A stretch of 64,000 nt of DNA, from NCBI GenBank assembly GCA_038238245.1, contig JBBRXX010000001.1, positions 214,611-278,610 of the forward strand, written 5' to 3'. Position 1 is the stretch's first letter, and the number at the start of each line of letters is the position of its first letter. The DNA comes from DASQHW01 sp038238245 (GTDB lineage Bacteria; Actinomycetota; Acidimicrobiia; IMCC26256; PALSA-610). The notes under the pieces were generated by a model that had not been told where the DNA came from, searched no databases, and was given only the letters and a program-made list of their open reading frames with translations. Below, piece by piece: positions 1 to 8,928 of the stretch. Both the position numbers and the translations under genes were made by a program.

Positions 1-2145
1 TACCCTCATCCACGGCGGGGCGACTTTTGGGAGTTCCCAACCGTATCGATGGGGCTCGGGCTCATTAACGCGGCGTATCAGGCGCGCTTCAACCGCTATC
101 TCGGCGCCCGTGAGATCGTCGACACGCGCGACGCTCGTGTGTGGTGCTTCGCCGGTGACGGTGAGATGGACGAGCCCGAGAGCCTGGCCGGCGTTGCGTT
201 GGCCGGGCGGGAACAGCTCGACAACCTGATCTTTGTCGTCAACTGCAATCTCCAGCGTCTCGATGGACCGGTGCGAGGTGACGCGAAGATCATCCAGGAG
301 CTCGAGGGACTGTTCCGCGGCGCGGGCTGGAACGTCATCAAGTTGGTTTGGGGTCGTGAGTGGGACCCGTTGCTCGCGGCGGATACTCATGGCGTGCTGG
401 TCGACAAGATGAACACGACCGTCGACGGTGAGTTCCAGAAGTATCGAGTCGAGAGCGGTGCCTACATCCGCGATCACTTCTTTGGCCCAGACCCGAGGCT
501 GACTCAGCTCGTCGCCGACCTCTCCGACGACGAGCTGCGTCGCCTTCGACGGGGTGGTCACGATCCCGCCAAGGTGTACGCCGCGTACGCGGCGGCGTGC
601 GATCGGCGCGACGCACCGAGTGTGATCCTGGCGCAGACCGTGAAGGGTTGGGCGCTTGGACCGGACTTCGAAGCCCGCAACGCGACGCACCAGATCAAGA
701 AGATGACCGAAGCGGAGCTCCGCACCTTCCGGGACCGGCTCGAGTTGCCCATTGCCGACGCCGCGTTGGCCGAGGATCTTCCTCCCTACGCGCACCCGGG
801 CTTTGACTCGCCCGAGTACCACTATTTGATGGAGCGGCGCCGGACGCTCGGAGGCCAATTGCCCGCGCGCCGGGTGCACTCCAAGCGCTTGGCCGTGCCC
901 GGCGAGGAGACCTACCGAGAACTGTTGACCGGCACGGGTGCGAAGGTGGCCGCGTCGACGACCGGCGCATTTACGCGACTCCTGCGAAATCTCCTGCGCG
1001 ATCCCGAGATGGGCGGACGCGTCGTACCGATCATTCCCGACGAGGCGCGCACGTTCGGGATCGACGCGTTGTTCCGTCGTCACAAGATCTACGCCCCGCG
1101 CGGCCAGCAGTACGAGCCGGTCGACGCCGACCTCCTGCTCAGCTACCAAGAAGCCGCCGACGGCCAGATTCTCGAGGAGGGCATCACCGAGGCCGGCGCG
1201 ATGGCGAGCTTCACTGCCGCGGGTACTGCGTATGCGACCTGGGGCGAACCCATGGTGCCGTTCTTCATCTACTACTCGATGTTCGGCTTCCATCGTTTCG
1301 GGGATCTGCTGTGGGCCGCCGGCGATATGCGCGCTCGAGGATTTCTGTTGGCCGCCACCGCAGGGAAGACGACCCTGCAGGGCGAAGGGCTACAGCATTG
1401 CGACGGTCACAACCTGCTGTTCGCGACGGCCATTCCGAATCTGCGCGCCTACGACCCTGCGTTCGCGTACGAGGTCGCGGTGATCGTGCGCGACGGCATC
1501 ACGCGTATGTACGGCGACGATCCCGAGGACCTCATCTACTACGTGAATCTTTACAATGAGGCCTTTCCCCAACCGGCCATGCCGACGGGCGTGGAAGAAG
1601 GGATCGTCGCCGGGCTGTATCGATACCGGGACGTGCTTGGAGAACGCACGCACCACGCCCGCATTCTGGCGAGCGGCACCGCGATGCTCGCGGCGCTCGA
1701 AGCACAACAGCTGTTGTACGAGCACCACGATGTCGCCGCCGAGGTGTGGAGTGCAACCAGTTACAAAGCACTGCGCGACGAAGCGCTCTCCGTCGAGCGC
1801 CGGAACCGCCTCCACCCGGCTGATGAGGCGGCGGTTCCCTACGTGCAGCGTGCGTTGGCGGCCGGTCAGGGGCCAGTCGTGGCAGTGACCGATTTCGTCA
1901 AGCTCGTCGCGGACCAGACGGCGCGCTGGATGCCCCAGCCATTCATTCCGCTCGGCACGGACGGATTCGGCATGTCCGACACCCGACCCGCGCTGCGCCG
2001 TCACTTCGAAACGGACGCCGCGCACATCGCCGTCGCGGTGCTCTGGGGTCTGTTCTCACAGGATCAGGTGAAGGCAGACGTTGTCAATGATGCCGCACGC
2101 AGCTACGAGATCGATCCCGACCTGCCCGACCCCCGCGACTTCTGA
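1..2145 (+). CDS. aceE: Pyruvate dehydrogenase E1 component, homodimeric type (5' end outside window)
   Basis: This thiamine-diphosphate-dependent E1 subunit decarboxylates pyruvate and passes the acetyl group to the lipoyl E2 subunit in the cytoplasmic pyruvate dehydrogenase complex. The reading frame is open from base 1: the residues before the ATG at 49 read FWEFPTVS, a typical AceE stretch, so the true start lies upstream. About 714 codons are present against roughly 890-920 in the family. The ThDP motif GDGEMDEPES with the downstream NCNLQRLDGPV is at about residues 53-84. The transketolase-like central and C-terminal domains are complete. It converges on the membrane protein gene at 2152 with only six bases between stop codons. 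The missing N-terminus is an edge effect. Confidence 0.95.
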   Translation, partial: YPHPRRGDFWEFPTVSMGLGLINAAYQARFNRYLGAREIVDTRDARVWCFAGDGEMDEPESLAGVALAGREQLDNLIFVVNCNLQRLDGPVRGDAKIIQELEGLFRGAGWNVIKLVWGREWDPLLAADTHGVLVDKMNTTVDGEFQKYRVESGAYIRDHFFGPDPRLTQLVADLSDDELRRLRRGGHDPAKVYAAYAAACDRRDAPSVILAQTVKGWALGPDFEARNATHQIKKMTEAELRTFRDRLELPIADAALAEDLPPYAHPGFDSPEYHYLMERRRTLGGQLPARRVHSKRLAVPGEETYRELLTGTGAKVAASTTGAFTRLLRNLLRDPEMGGRVVPIIPDEARTFGIDALFRRHKIYAPRGQQYEPVDADLLLSYQEAADGQILEEGITEAGAMASFTAAGTAYATWGEPMVPFFIYYSMFGFHRFGDLLWAAGDMRARGFLLAATAGKTTLQGEGLQHCDGHNLLFATAIPNLRAYDPAFAYEVAVIVRDGITRMYGDDPEDLIYYVNLYNEAFPQPAMPTGVEEGIVAGLYRYRDVLGERTHHARILASGTAMLAALEAQQLLYEHHDVAAEVWSATSYKALRDEALSVERRNRLHPADEAAVPYVQRALAAGQGPVVAVTDFVKLVADQTARWMPQPFIPLGTDGFGMSDTRPALRRHFETDAAHIAVAVLWGLFSQDQVKADVVNDAARSYEIDPDLPDPRDF

Positions 2146-2151
2146 CGGCGC

Positions 2152-3384
2152 TCATCCGGCCGGCTCCGAAAGCTGAGGACGCATGAGCATCGCGGCGCGC
2201 GCGACGGTGTCGAACACCCACGCGCCGATCGCGATCGCGGCGACCTCGTTCGCTCCGAAGGTGAGCGCGATCGCGGCGACATTCCCGGCGATCAGTCCGA
2301 GCCATGATCGCGTGATCCGGAAGCCTCCCGAGAGGCGTAGGTGTCCGCCACCACGCAGCACGGGCCCGAGGTACGCGAGCGCGGCGGCGAGAATCTGCGC
2401 GTACCCGCCGACCACCAAGACGCCCAATACCGTGCGGGTGAATACTGCGGCCCCGCGCGCGCATTGCCAGGCGAGCGCAATCGTCGCGGCCGCCCACCAC
2501 GCGAGTCCCGCGCCGAGCTGCAGAAGACGTGGTCCGGCCCACCGAAACTGCTTCGCGCCCATTGCGGGGAGGAGCGTGACCAGGGCGACGAGCCCCAGGG
2601 CGTAGGCGGTGAGCCCTGCGGCCGCGACCAGCCGGAGGGCGGTGAGGAACCCGGTCGCTGCGACAAGGAGCGCGATGCAGAGCCAAACCAGCACTCCGTT
2701 CTGCGCGCGGTCGCCGGCGCGTGATGACATCTTCACTCGCGCCTGGGTCGCCGTGAAGAACGGGAGTGTCGCCACGATGACGAGTCCGATCAGCCCGAAA
2801 AGGTTGAGCGTCAGGTGCGCAGACCTCACCCGTGAGAGTGCTGAGCCGCGGAGTCCGCTTGTCATCGCGATTCCGAGCGCGCACCCGATCGCTCCGGCGA
2901 GTAGGGCGCAGAGGTAGCCATGAACCGCCTGGTCGAAGCGGCGTTGAACTCCGGCCCGCACGGTCTTGTACAACGACGCGCCGAGCACTACCAGCGCGAC
3001 GATCACTCCCGCGCCGCCGAGCGCGGCAAGCGCGCGCGGCCAACTGAACTCGCGTGCCGCGACGAGTAGAGCGACGCTCGCCGCGAGCAGCCATCGCTGC
3101 GTAGCGGCGGCCGATCGCGAGGCCGGCGGGCCGGCTGCCCACGTGACCGCGAAGAATTGCGTCGCACCCGAGATCGCAGACAACAGCGCGCCGGCAAGAA
3201 AGAGGTGCAACGGCAGCCACCAGCCGGTTCGGTGCGGTATGACCGACGCGATCGCCGCTGCGACGACAAATGCGAACGCGACGCCGAGCGTCGTGCGCGT
3301 CTGGCGTTGTGCGACCGCGACGCGGCCTTGCAAACCGCGTGTCGGGCCGCCGGTTCCCATGGCTTCGGCGGGCGAATCGGTCAC
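2152..3384 (-). CDS. Polytopic membrane protein, heme-copper-oxidase/NnrS-like
   Basis: This 410-residue protein has about 12 hydrophobic segments and is clearly integral to the membrane. Histidines sit in or next to helices (LPLHLFL near residue 60 and AHLTLNLFG near residue 185), as in heme-binding membrane proteins. From family memory it resembles the membrane domain found N-terminal to some actinobacterial multicopper oxidases and NirK proteins, or NnrS-type proteins of nitrogen-oxide metabolism. That assignment is an inference. It is the last gene of the haemoglobin-suf operon, 19 bases after sufT. The GTG at 3384 has no strong ribosome binding site, and the ATG eight codons later is an alternative start. 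A role in heme/copper or nitrogen-oxide handling would suit the neighbours. Confidence 0.6.
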   Translation of the reverse strand: MTDSPAEAMGTGGPTRGLQGRVAVAQRQTRTTLGVAFAFVVAAAIASVIPHRTGWWLPLHLFLAGALLSAISGATQFFAVTWAAGPPASRSAAATQRWLLAASVALLVAAREFSWPRALAALGGAGVIVALVVLGASLYKTVRAGVQRRFDQAVHGYLCALLAGAIGCALGIAMTSGLRGSALSRVRSAHLTLNLFGLIGLVIVATLPFFTATQARVKMSSRAGDRAQNGVLVWLCIALLVAATGFLTALRLVAAAGLTAYALGLVALVTLLPAMGAKQFRWAGPRLLQLGAGLAWWAAATIALAWQCARGAAVFTRTVLGVLVVGGYAQILAAALAYLGPVLRGGGHLRLSGGFRITRSWLGLIAGNVAAIALTFGANEVAAIAIGAWVFDTVARAAMLMRPQLSEPAG

Positions 3385-3403
3385 GGCGGTTCCAGACGCG
3401 TAT

Positions 3404-3955
3404 TCAGAGCAACCCGAGTTGGAGGCGGACCGCGTCGGACATGCGGTTCATGCTCCAGGGCGGGTCCCACACGAGTGTGACTTCGACGTCGTCGACGCGA
3501 GGGACCATGCGCACGACTCGTTCGGCGTCGGCGCGCAAGACGTCGCCCATCCCGCACCCCGGTGCGGTCATCGACATGTCAATGCTGATGAGTCGCGTGC
3601 CGTCGGCGCGGATCTCCTCGTCGCATCGGTAGATGAGCCCGAGTTCGACCACGCTCACCGGGATCTCGGGGTCGTACACGTTCTGCAGAGCGGCGACGAC
3701 GTCGTCAATGGTGAACGTTTGCGAGCCCGCGACCTCGAAGTTCGCGGCGGGGTTGTGGAGGCCGAGCGCGTCGGCATCCTCGCCGTGCACGCGTAGGAGT
3801 TCGCCCCGTGCGGTCTGGACGGTGATGCTTTCCCCCAAGGTCTGCATGATGTGCACGCGATCGCCGGCTGCCAGCGTGGTCGGCCGACCGCCGGGGACGG
3901 TCGTGGCCGAACAGTCCCGTTCGAGTTCGACCGGTTCTCTCGGCAGTGTCGTCAT
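3404..3955 (-). CDS. sufT: Fe-S assembly protein SufT (MIP18/DUF59 family)
   Basis: This 183-residue protein acts in iron-sulfur cluster maturation, probably in moving clusters to target proteins. The N-terminal part (residues 1-85) is the SufT-specific extension. The C-terminal part is a DUF59/MIP18 domain starting at DVVAALQNVYDPEIPVSVVELGLIY. It has the signature TAPGCGMGD and the terminal WDPPWSMNRMSD block with the family cysteine. The start was placed at the ATG 3955, whose first bases overlap the sufU stop in an ATGA junction; a longer open frame upstream lies inside sufU. Translational coupling with SufU and SufD makes the Suf role firm. Confidence 0.9.
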   Translation of the reverse strand: MTTLPREPVELERDCSATTVPGGRPTTLAAGDRVHIMQTLGESITVQTARGELLRVHGEDADALGLHNPAANFEVAGSQTFTIDDVVAALQNVYDPEIPVSVVELGLIYRCDEEIRADGTRLISIDMSMTAPGCGMGDVLRADAERVVRMVPRVDDVEVTLVWDPPWSMNRMSDAVRLQLGLL

Positions 3956-4386
3956 CTCGACGCCTCGAGCGCTTCTCGAAATGTGTGCCAGGCGAGGGTC
4001 GCGCACTTGACGCGCATTGGATAGGCGCTGACTCCGGACAACACGCTGAGCTTGCCGACCCGGTCAACCTCGTCGGCACTCGTCGTCGACGTCAGCATCG
4101 CGCGCACACCTTCGAAGAGGTCGAGTGCCTCGGCCCGGGTCTTGCCGAGCAGGGCCTCGGTCATGAGCGACGCGGACGCGGTGGAGATCGCGCAGCTGTG
4201 AGCTTCGAAGCTGACATCGGCGATGACGTCGCCGGCGAGGCGGAGGTAGACGGTGATCTCGTCGCCGCACAGTGGATTGACGCCTTCGGCAGATACGGCG
4301 CCGCTCGTGATGACCCGCTGGTTGCGGGGGCGGCTGCTGTGATCGACGATGACGTCTCGATAGAGAGTGGCGAGGTCGGCGTTCAC
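3952..4386 (-). CDS. sufU: Fe-S assembly sulfurtransferase/scaffold SufU
   Basis: This 144-residue SufU-type protein accepts sulfur from a cysteine desulfurase through a zinc-exchange site. The zinc ligands are visible as C40-G-D42 (NPLCGDE), C65 (HSCAIS) and C128 (RVKCATLAW). They match the conserved Cys, Asp, Cys, Cys set. The GTG at 4386 was chosen because it forms a GTGA overlap with the sufD stop and begins just before the family start (ADLATLYRDVIVDH). The 3' end overlaps sufT by ATGA. The cognate desulfurase SufS is not in this window, where it would often sit between sufD and sufU. The donor must be encoded elsewhere. Confidence 0.93.
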   Translation of the reverse strand: MNADLATLYRDVIVDHSSRPRNQRVITSGAVSAEGVNPLCGDEITVYLRLAGDVIADVSFEAHSCAISTASASLMTEALLGKTRAEALDLFEGVRAMLTSTTSADEVDRVGKLSVLSGVSAYPMRVKCATLAWHTFREALEASR

Positions 4387-5714
4387 GGTGTTGGTTCCTG
4401 CGGAAGTACGAACGAGCGTTTCGAGGCGATCACGGACTCGATGTGCGAACGCAGCGTTGGTAAGTGGATGGTGTCGGTGATCTCGTTGACGAAGGCTCCG
4501 ATGAGCATCGTGCGCGCTTCGGCTTCGGCGAGACCGCGCGTTCGCAGGTAGAAGATGGCTTCGTCGTCGAGTCGGCCGACGGTGGCGCCGTGGGTGCACT
4601 TGACGTCATCGGCGAAGATCTCGAGCCACGGCCGGGTATCGGCTTGCGCGGTCGGTTGCAGGACGAGGCTTCGGCTCGTTTGGCCGGCGTCGGTCTCGAC
4701 GGTGCCGGGCCGAACGATGATTCGACCGCTGAACGACCCACGGGCGGAGTCATCGATCACGCCTTTGAACAACTGGCGGCTGGTGCACGACGACGCGGCG
4801 TGGTCAACGGTGATGACCGTGTCATGGCGTTGCCGATCGGTGGGTAGATACAGCCCGTCGACTTCGAGCGTCGCGTCGGGGCCGGCGAGTACGACATCGA
4901 CGGCGTTGCGGGCGATGCCGGATCCCAGCATGATCGAGCAGGAGTGAACGCTGGAAGCAGCGGCTTGATTGATGCTCGTGTGCGCGAGGTGGACGGCACC
5001 CGCGGTTTCGGTTTGCACCTTGTAGTGCGTTACCGCCGCACCGGGTCCGATATCGATGGTGGTCACGGCGTTCGTGAGGATGCGACCCCGAGTTCCGGTG
5101 TATGTCTCGATGATCGTTGCGTCGCTGCCGGCCGCGGCTTGGATACGCGTGCGGGGATGAACTGCCATCGGGGTGTTGCCGGGGATGGAGATGTGCACAA
5201 CGTGGATCGGCGCGGTGATGTGCGCGTCGGGCTCGATGAGGATCACCGCGGCGTCGCGGGCGGACGCCCGGTTGAGCGCTTGGAAGCCGTCGAACCGCGA
5301 AAGGTCACGGATTCCGCGGAGGCCGGGATCGACTTCGGCAGGAGCGGCCGTGCGCATCGAGACCTGGTTGCCGTACGCGATTCCCGCGATTGGTGACCGG
5401 GGGGCGGAGAGTTCCGGAGCGAAGGAACCGTTGACGAACACGAGGCGCGGCCCGCCGAAGTCGCCGGCCAGCGCGTCGATGGTGGCGATGTCCAACTGGT
5501 GACTGGTCGGCATCGGGGCGGGGTCGAACGTGGTCGAGAGGATGTCGTCGAGCGGCGTGTACTTCCATGCTTCGTCTCGAGCGCTCGGTAGCCCATGGTT
5601 TCGCAACCACGCATGTGCGTCGGCACGGTCCGCGCGCATCCACGCAGGTTCGTCGGGCCGCGGCGAGTCCGATTCGGCCAGGCGCTCGAGCAGCGTCGTA
5701 GCTGTGGCGCTCAT
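4383..5714 (-). CDS. sufD: Fe-S assembly scaffold component SufD
   Basis: This 443-residue SufD forms the SufBC2D scaffold on which Fe-S clusters are built. The N-terminal helical domain (LRNHGLPSARDEAWKYTPL, about residues 37-55) precedes the long parallel beta-helix core. The C-terminal block with CTHGATVGRLDDEAIFYL and the SufB/D terminal GAFVNEI is intact. It starts at the ATG 5714, which overlaps the sufC stop (ATGA), and ends in the GTGA junction with sufU. Its length is normal for the family. It acts with SufB and the SufC ATPase encoded immediately upstream in the same operon. Confidence 0.95.
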   Translation of the reverse strand: MSATATTLLERLAESDSPRPDEPAWMRADRADAHAWLRNHGLPSARDEAWKYTPLDDILSTTFDPAPMPTSHQLDIATIDALAGDFGGPRLVFVNGSFAPELSAPRSPIAGIAYGNQVSMRTAAPAEVDPGLRGIRDLSRFDGFQALNRASARDAAVILIEPDAHITAPIHVVHISIPGNTPMAVHPRTRIQAAAGSDATIIETYTGTRGRILTNAVTTIDIGPGAAVTHYKVQTETAGAVHLAHTSINQAAASSVHSCSIMLGSGIARNAVDVVLAGPDATLEVDGLYLPTDRQRHDTVITVDHAASSCTSRQLFKGVIDDSARGSFSGRIIVRPGTVETDAGQTSRSLVLQPTAQADTRPWLEIFADDVKCTHGATVGRLDDEAIFYLRTRGLAEAEARTMLIGAFVNEITDTIHLPTLRSHIESVIASKRSFVLPQEPTP

Positions 5715-6466
5715 GGCGCGGGCACCGGGTCGAGCATCGAGCCGTACCCGTGCGCTTCGAGCTCGGCAGCAAGTGTGCTGTCACCGGTACGGACGATGCG
5801 CCCTTCGTTGAGGACGTGCACGAAGTCGGGCACGACATATTCGAGGAGCCGGGGATAGTGAGTGATGATCAGCATGGCCCGGTCGGGGCTGCGAAGGTTC
5901 TGCACGCCCTCGGCGACGACGCGGAGAGCGTCGATGTCGAGGCCGGAATCGGTCTCGTCTAAGATCGCAAACTTGGGTTCGAGCATCGACATCTGCAGCA
6001 CTTCGTTGCGCTTCTTCTCTCCGCCGGAAAAGCCGGAGTTGACCGAGCGGCTCAGCATCGCCGGATCCATGTCGAGACGGCGCATGTGCTGCTTGGCCAG
6101 ATCGAGGAAGTCCAGCGCGTCGAGCTCGGCAATCCCGCGTCGGCGACGAACCGCGTTGACGGCCGAGCGCAGGAAGTACATGTTTCCTACGCCCGGTATC
6201 TCGACCGGATATTGAAACGCCAGGAACAACCCGGCCGCGGCGCGCTCCTCGGGTAAGAGCGCCAGGAGGTCTTGGCCTTCATACGTCACCTCGCCGGTGA
6301 CCGTGTAGGCGTCGCGGCCGACCAGCACCTGCGACAGCGTGCTCTTGCCCGCCCCGTTCGGGCCCATGATCGCGTGCACCTCGCCCGCCTCGATCTGCAG
6401 GTCGAGACCGTTCAGGATCCGGGTGATGCCGATCGACGCGGTCAGGTTTCGTATTCGAAGCATCAT
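5711..6466 (-). CDS. sufC: Suf ATPase SufC
   Basis: This soluble ABC-type ATPase of 251 residues drives conformational change in the SufBC2D scaffold. Walker A GPNGAGKS is at residues 35-42, the Q-loop at AFQYPVEIPG, the signature FSGGEKKR near 146-153, and Walker B FAILDETDSGLD near 167-178, followed by the H-loop ITHYPRLL. The start is the first of two ATG codons (6466), which overlaps the sufB stop in an ATGA. The second ATG at 6463 is equally possible. A much longer open frame extends upstream but is out of phase with sufB and is a shadow. Confidence 0.96.
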   Translation of the reverse strand: MMLRIRNLTASIGITRILNGLDLQIEAGEVHAIMGPNGAGKSTLSQVLVGRDAYTVTGEVTYEGQDLLALLPEERAAAGLFLAFQYPVEIPGVGNMYFLRSAVNAVRRRRGIAELDALDFLDLAKQHMRRLDMDPAMLSRSVNSGFSGGEKKRNEVLQMSMLEPKFAILDETDSGLDIDALRVVAEGVQNLRSPDRAMLIITHYPRLLEYVVPDFVHVLNEGRIVRTGDSTLAAELEAHGYGSMLDPVPAP

Positions 6467-7911
6467 CCGACTGTCCCTTCGAGACTGACCCGCATGAGCG
6501 CCTGGGCTTCCACGGCGAACTCCATCGGGAGCTCGTCGAACACTTCGCGACAGAAGCCGTTCACGATCATCGAGGTCGCGTCCTCGACTGACAGGCCGCG
6601 TTGGCGGCAGTAGAAGAGCTGGTCTTCGTCGATCTTGGACGTCGAGGCTTCGTGTTCGACCTGGGCGCTGTCGTTCTTCACTTCTACGTAAGGAAACGTG
6701 TGCGCGCCGCAGTCGGGTCCGATGAGGAGGGAATCGCATTGTGTGTGATTGCGGGCGCCGGTTGCGGACCGCATCATCTTCACGAGGCCGCGGTAGGTGT
6801 TCTGGGCGTGACCGGCGGAGATCCCCTTCGACAAGATGGTGCTCTTCGTGTTGCGACCAATGTGGATCATCTTCGTGCCGGTGTCGGCCTGCTGGTAGTT
6901 GGTGGTTACCGCGACCGAGTAGAACTCGCCGACCGATTCCTCGCCTTGCAGGATCACGCTGGGGTACTTCCACGTGATCGCGGAGCCGGTCTCGACCTGG
7001 GTCCAGGAGATCTTCGATCGGGCACCCGCACAACGACCGCGTTTGGTGACAAAGTTGTAGATCCCGCCTCGGCCTTGCGCGTCTCCGGGGTACCAGTTCT
7101 GCACGGTCGAGTACTTGATCTGTGCGTCGTCGAGTGCGATCAGCTCCACGACCGCGGCGTGAAGCTGGTTCTCGTCGCGCATGGGCGCCGTACACCCTTC
7201 GAGGTAGCTGACGGAGGCTCCCTCTTCGGCGATGATCAGCGTCCGCTCGAACTGCCCGGTCTCCGCCGCGTTGATCCGAAAGTAGGTCGACAGCTCCATC
7301 GGACAACGCACGCCGGCGGGAATGAAGCAGAAGGAACCGTCCGAAAAGACCGCCGAGTTCAAGGTGGCGAAGAAGTTGTCTCGGTAGCCGACAACGGATC
7401 CGAGGTATTTGCGGACCAACTCTCCGTGGTCCCGAACCGCGTCGGAAAACGAGCAGAAAATCACGCCGACTTCCGCCAGGCGCCCCTTGAACGTTGTCGC
7501 GACCGACACCGAGTCGATGACGGCGTCGACGGCGATTCCGGAGAGCCGTTGTTGTTCGCCGAGCGAGATCCCGAGCTTGTCGAACATCGCGCGGACCTCG
7601 GGATCGACTTCGTCCAAGCTCGCGGGCGCGGCCGACTTGGGCTTCGGGGCGGCCCAGTAGCTCATGTTCTGGTAGTCGATGGCGTCGTAGCGGACGTTGG
7701 GCCATACCGGCTCCTCCAACGTCAAGAAGTGACGAAATGCCGCCAGTCGCCACTCCAACAGCCATTCCGGTTCGTCGTGCTTGGCGGAGATGAGCCGGAC
7801 GACAGCTTCGGTCAGGCCCTTGGGCGCGACGTCGGTGTCGATCTCAGTGACGAATCCGTACTGATATTCGCGTTGGAGGAGCTCATCGATGCTCGTGTTC
7901 TCAGCCGGCAT
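6463..7911 (-). CDS. sufB: Fe-S assembly scaffold SufB
   Basis: This 482-residue SufB is the main cluster-building subunit of SufBC2D. Diagnostic blocks include YQNMSYWAAPK near residue 80, VRYDAIDYQN, PAGVRCPMELSTYFRIN, EGCTAPMRDENQLHAAVVEL and the C-terminal CDSLLIGPDCGAHTFPYVEVKN with FYCRQRGLS. The ATG at 7911 overlaps the end of the upstream haemoglobin gene by 11 bases, so translation is probably coupled. The longer open frame beginning at 8100 lies inside that gene and was rejected as a start. The length matches the family. Confidence 0.96.
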   Translation of the reverse strand: MPAENTSIDELLQREYQYGFVTEIDTDVAPKGLTEAVVRLISAKHDEPEWLLEWRLAAFRHFLTLEEPVWPNVRYDAIDYQNMSYWAAPKPKSAAPASLDEVDPEVRAMFDKLGISLGEQQRLSGIAVDAVIDSVSVATTFKGRLAEVGVIFCSFSDAVRDHGELVRKYLGSVVGYRDNFFATLNSAVFSDGSFCFIPAGVRCPMELSTYFRINAAETGQFERTLIIAEEGASVSYLEGCTAPMRDENQLHAAVVELIALDDAQIKYSTVQNWYPGDAQGRGGIYNFVTKRGRCAGARSKISWTQVETGSAITWKYPSVILQGEESVGEFYSVAVTTNYQQADTGTKMIHIGRNTKSTILSKGISAGHAQNTYRGLVKMMRSATGARNHTQCDSLLIGPDCGAHTFPYVEVKNDSAQVEHEASTSKIDEDQLFYCRQRGLSVEDATSMIVNGFCREVFDELPMEFAVEAQALMRVSLEGTVG

Positions 7912-8350
7912 GACTGGCCTGGTTCCTGATTCTGGGAATCCATTGCTTGCCAATGAGTTGTTCGCCGTGAACGCGAGCGACGGTCGCCGCGAGTGCTTTG
8001 ACCTTCTCCGCGTTGGCGCCCGCCCATCCGAGGTCGATGGTTTCGTGGAAGAGCTCGAGCCAGCGCTCGAAATGCGCGGCGGTGAACGGTTGACGCGCAT
8101 GCACGAGCTGATGCGCTCGGAACGGATTTCCCGCGTAGCCGACCGTTCCGAAGAGTGCCCGACACCAGAACGCCGTCAGCTTCGGGAGGTGCTCGGACCA
8201 ATCGACCTGCGCGACATCGTTGAACATGGGGCCGAGCAGATCGTCTTGGGCGACGTCGCGGTAGAAGCGACGCACCATGTCGGCGACGTCGTCCGCGTCG
8301 CAGAGGTCACGCGTCGGGATCGGTGCGCTGAGCTGACCGTGCACCGTCAT
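7901..8350 (-). CDS. Group III truncated haemoglobin
   Basis: This 149-residue 2-over-2 globin is the first gene of the suf operon. Group III features include RFYRDVAQDDLLGPMFN in the B/C region, DWSEHLPKLTAFWCRALFG, the F-helix AAHFERWLELFHETI with the likely proximal histidine, and the C-terminal helix. Group III globins bind O2 and NO; roles in NO or peroxide chemistry are proposed for the family. The ATG at 8350 follows GATCGGAG. Its promoter region carries the palindromic operator at 8381-8400. Placement ahead of SufB suggests protection of nascent Fe-S clusters, which is an inference from context. Confidence 0.85.
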   Translation of the reverse strand: MTVHGQLSAPIPTRDLCDADDVADMVRRFYRDVAQDDLLGPMFNDVAQVDWSEHLPKLTAFWCRALFGTVGYAGNPFRAHQLVHARQPFTAAHFERWLELFHETIDLGWAGANAEKVKALAATVARVHGEQLIGKQWIPRIRNQASHAG

Positions 8351-8380
8351 CTCCGATCCCTCGAGTTCGTACCGTCTATT

Positions 8381-8400
8381 ATTCTAGTGTGTGCTAGAGT
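8381..8400. promoter_or_regulatory. SufR-like operator, site 1 (ATTCTAG-N6-CTAGAGT)
   Basis: An imperfect palindrome with two CTAG cores whose starts are exactly 10 bases apart. It lies between the haemoglobin-suf operon (start 8350, minus) and the small membrane gene (start 8442, plus). Read on the minus strand the right half contains TAGAAT, a good -10 element, so a bound repressor would block RNA polymerase. The same motif occurs at 9595, 11651 and 13962. CTAG is rare in this GC-rich DNA, which makes four phased copies notable. Confidence 0.75.
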
Positions 8401-8441
8401 ATCACGCGGACGTCGGCGTCGTGGAAGGAGCGTGGAACGCG

Positions 8442-8912
8442 ATGCAAGCGGGACGCACGGTCTTGGTCGCGGTCGAGTTGCTTGCCGCCGGCATTTGGGT
8501 GGGGAGCCTGGTGTGCTTGGCGCTGGTGTCGAGCGTGGCCCGTCGTGTGCTCGACGCGTCGTCCCGAATCGCGTTCTTCCGGGGCATCGGCAGCGTCTAC
8601 GGAATCGTCGGCACGGCAGCCCTGCTCGTCGCAATCGCCGCCGGGGGAGCGCTCGCCGGACGCCCGGCGCAGTGGAATTCAACGGTTACCGCCGCGATCG
8701 CCTTGTCTTTCGTATTGGTCGCGCTCACCGTCGTCGGAATGATGCAAGCGCGCGCGATGAGAGTCCGACGCCAACACGCCGTCGACGTACCGAGCAACGT
8801 GACCGCGGATGCTGTCCGGCGGGGCGCGGCGCTGGCCGGCGCGCTGCGCGGAGCCATGAGTCTGTTGACGCTGGTGATTCTCGTGCTGGGCGCGCACCTG
8901 CTCGCCGGCTGA
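8442..8912 (+). CDS. Small integral membrane protein, possible operator-controlled gene
   Basis: A 156-residue protein with about four hydrophobic helices (near residues 8-28, 52-72, 80-100 and 132-154) and a basic loop rich in Arg. I do not recognise the family; it recalls the DUF4149/copper-resistance-D-like type of four-helix proteins. The ATG at 8442 is preferred over the GTG at 8391 because the latter lies inside the operator at 8381-8400, and because GGAAGGAG sits about ten bases upstream of 8442. It is divergent from the haemoglobin-suf operon and shares its operator, so it is probably induced under the same Fe-S or NO stress. Confidence 0.65.
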   Translation: MQAGRTVLVAVELLAAGIWVGSLVCLALVSSVARRVLDASSRIAFFRGIGSVYGIVGTAALLVAIAAGGALAGRPAQWNSTVTAAIALSFVLVALTVVGMMQARAMRVRRQHAVDVPSNVTADAVRRGAALAGALRGAMSLLTLVILVLGAHLLAG

Positions 8913-8928
8913 ACTGGAAGGAAGCGAC

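Noticed and set aside
5711..7765. 684-codon frame extending sufC upstream
   Set aside because: The first 430 codons lie inside sufB in another frame; SufC begins at 6466 by the ATGA overlap.
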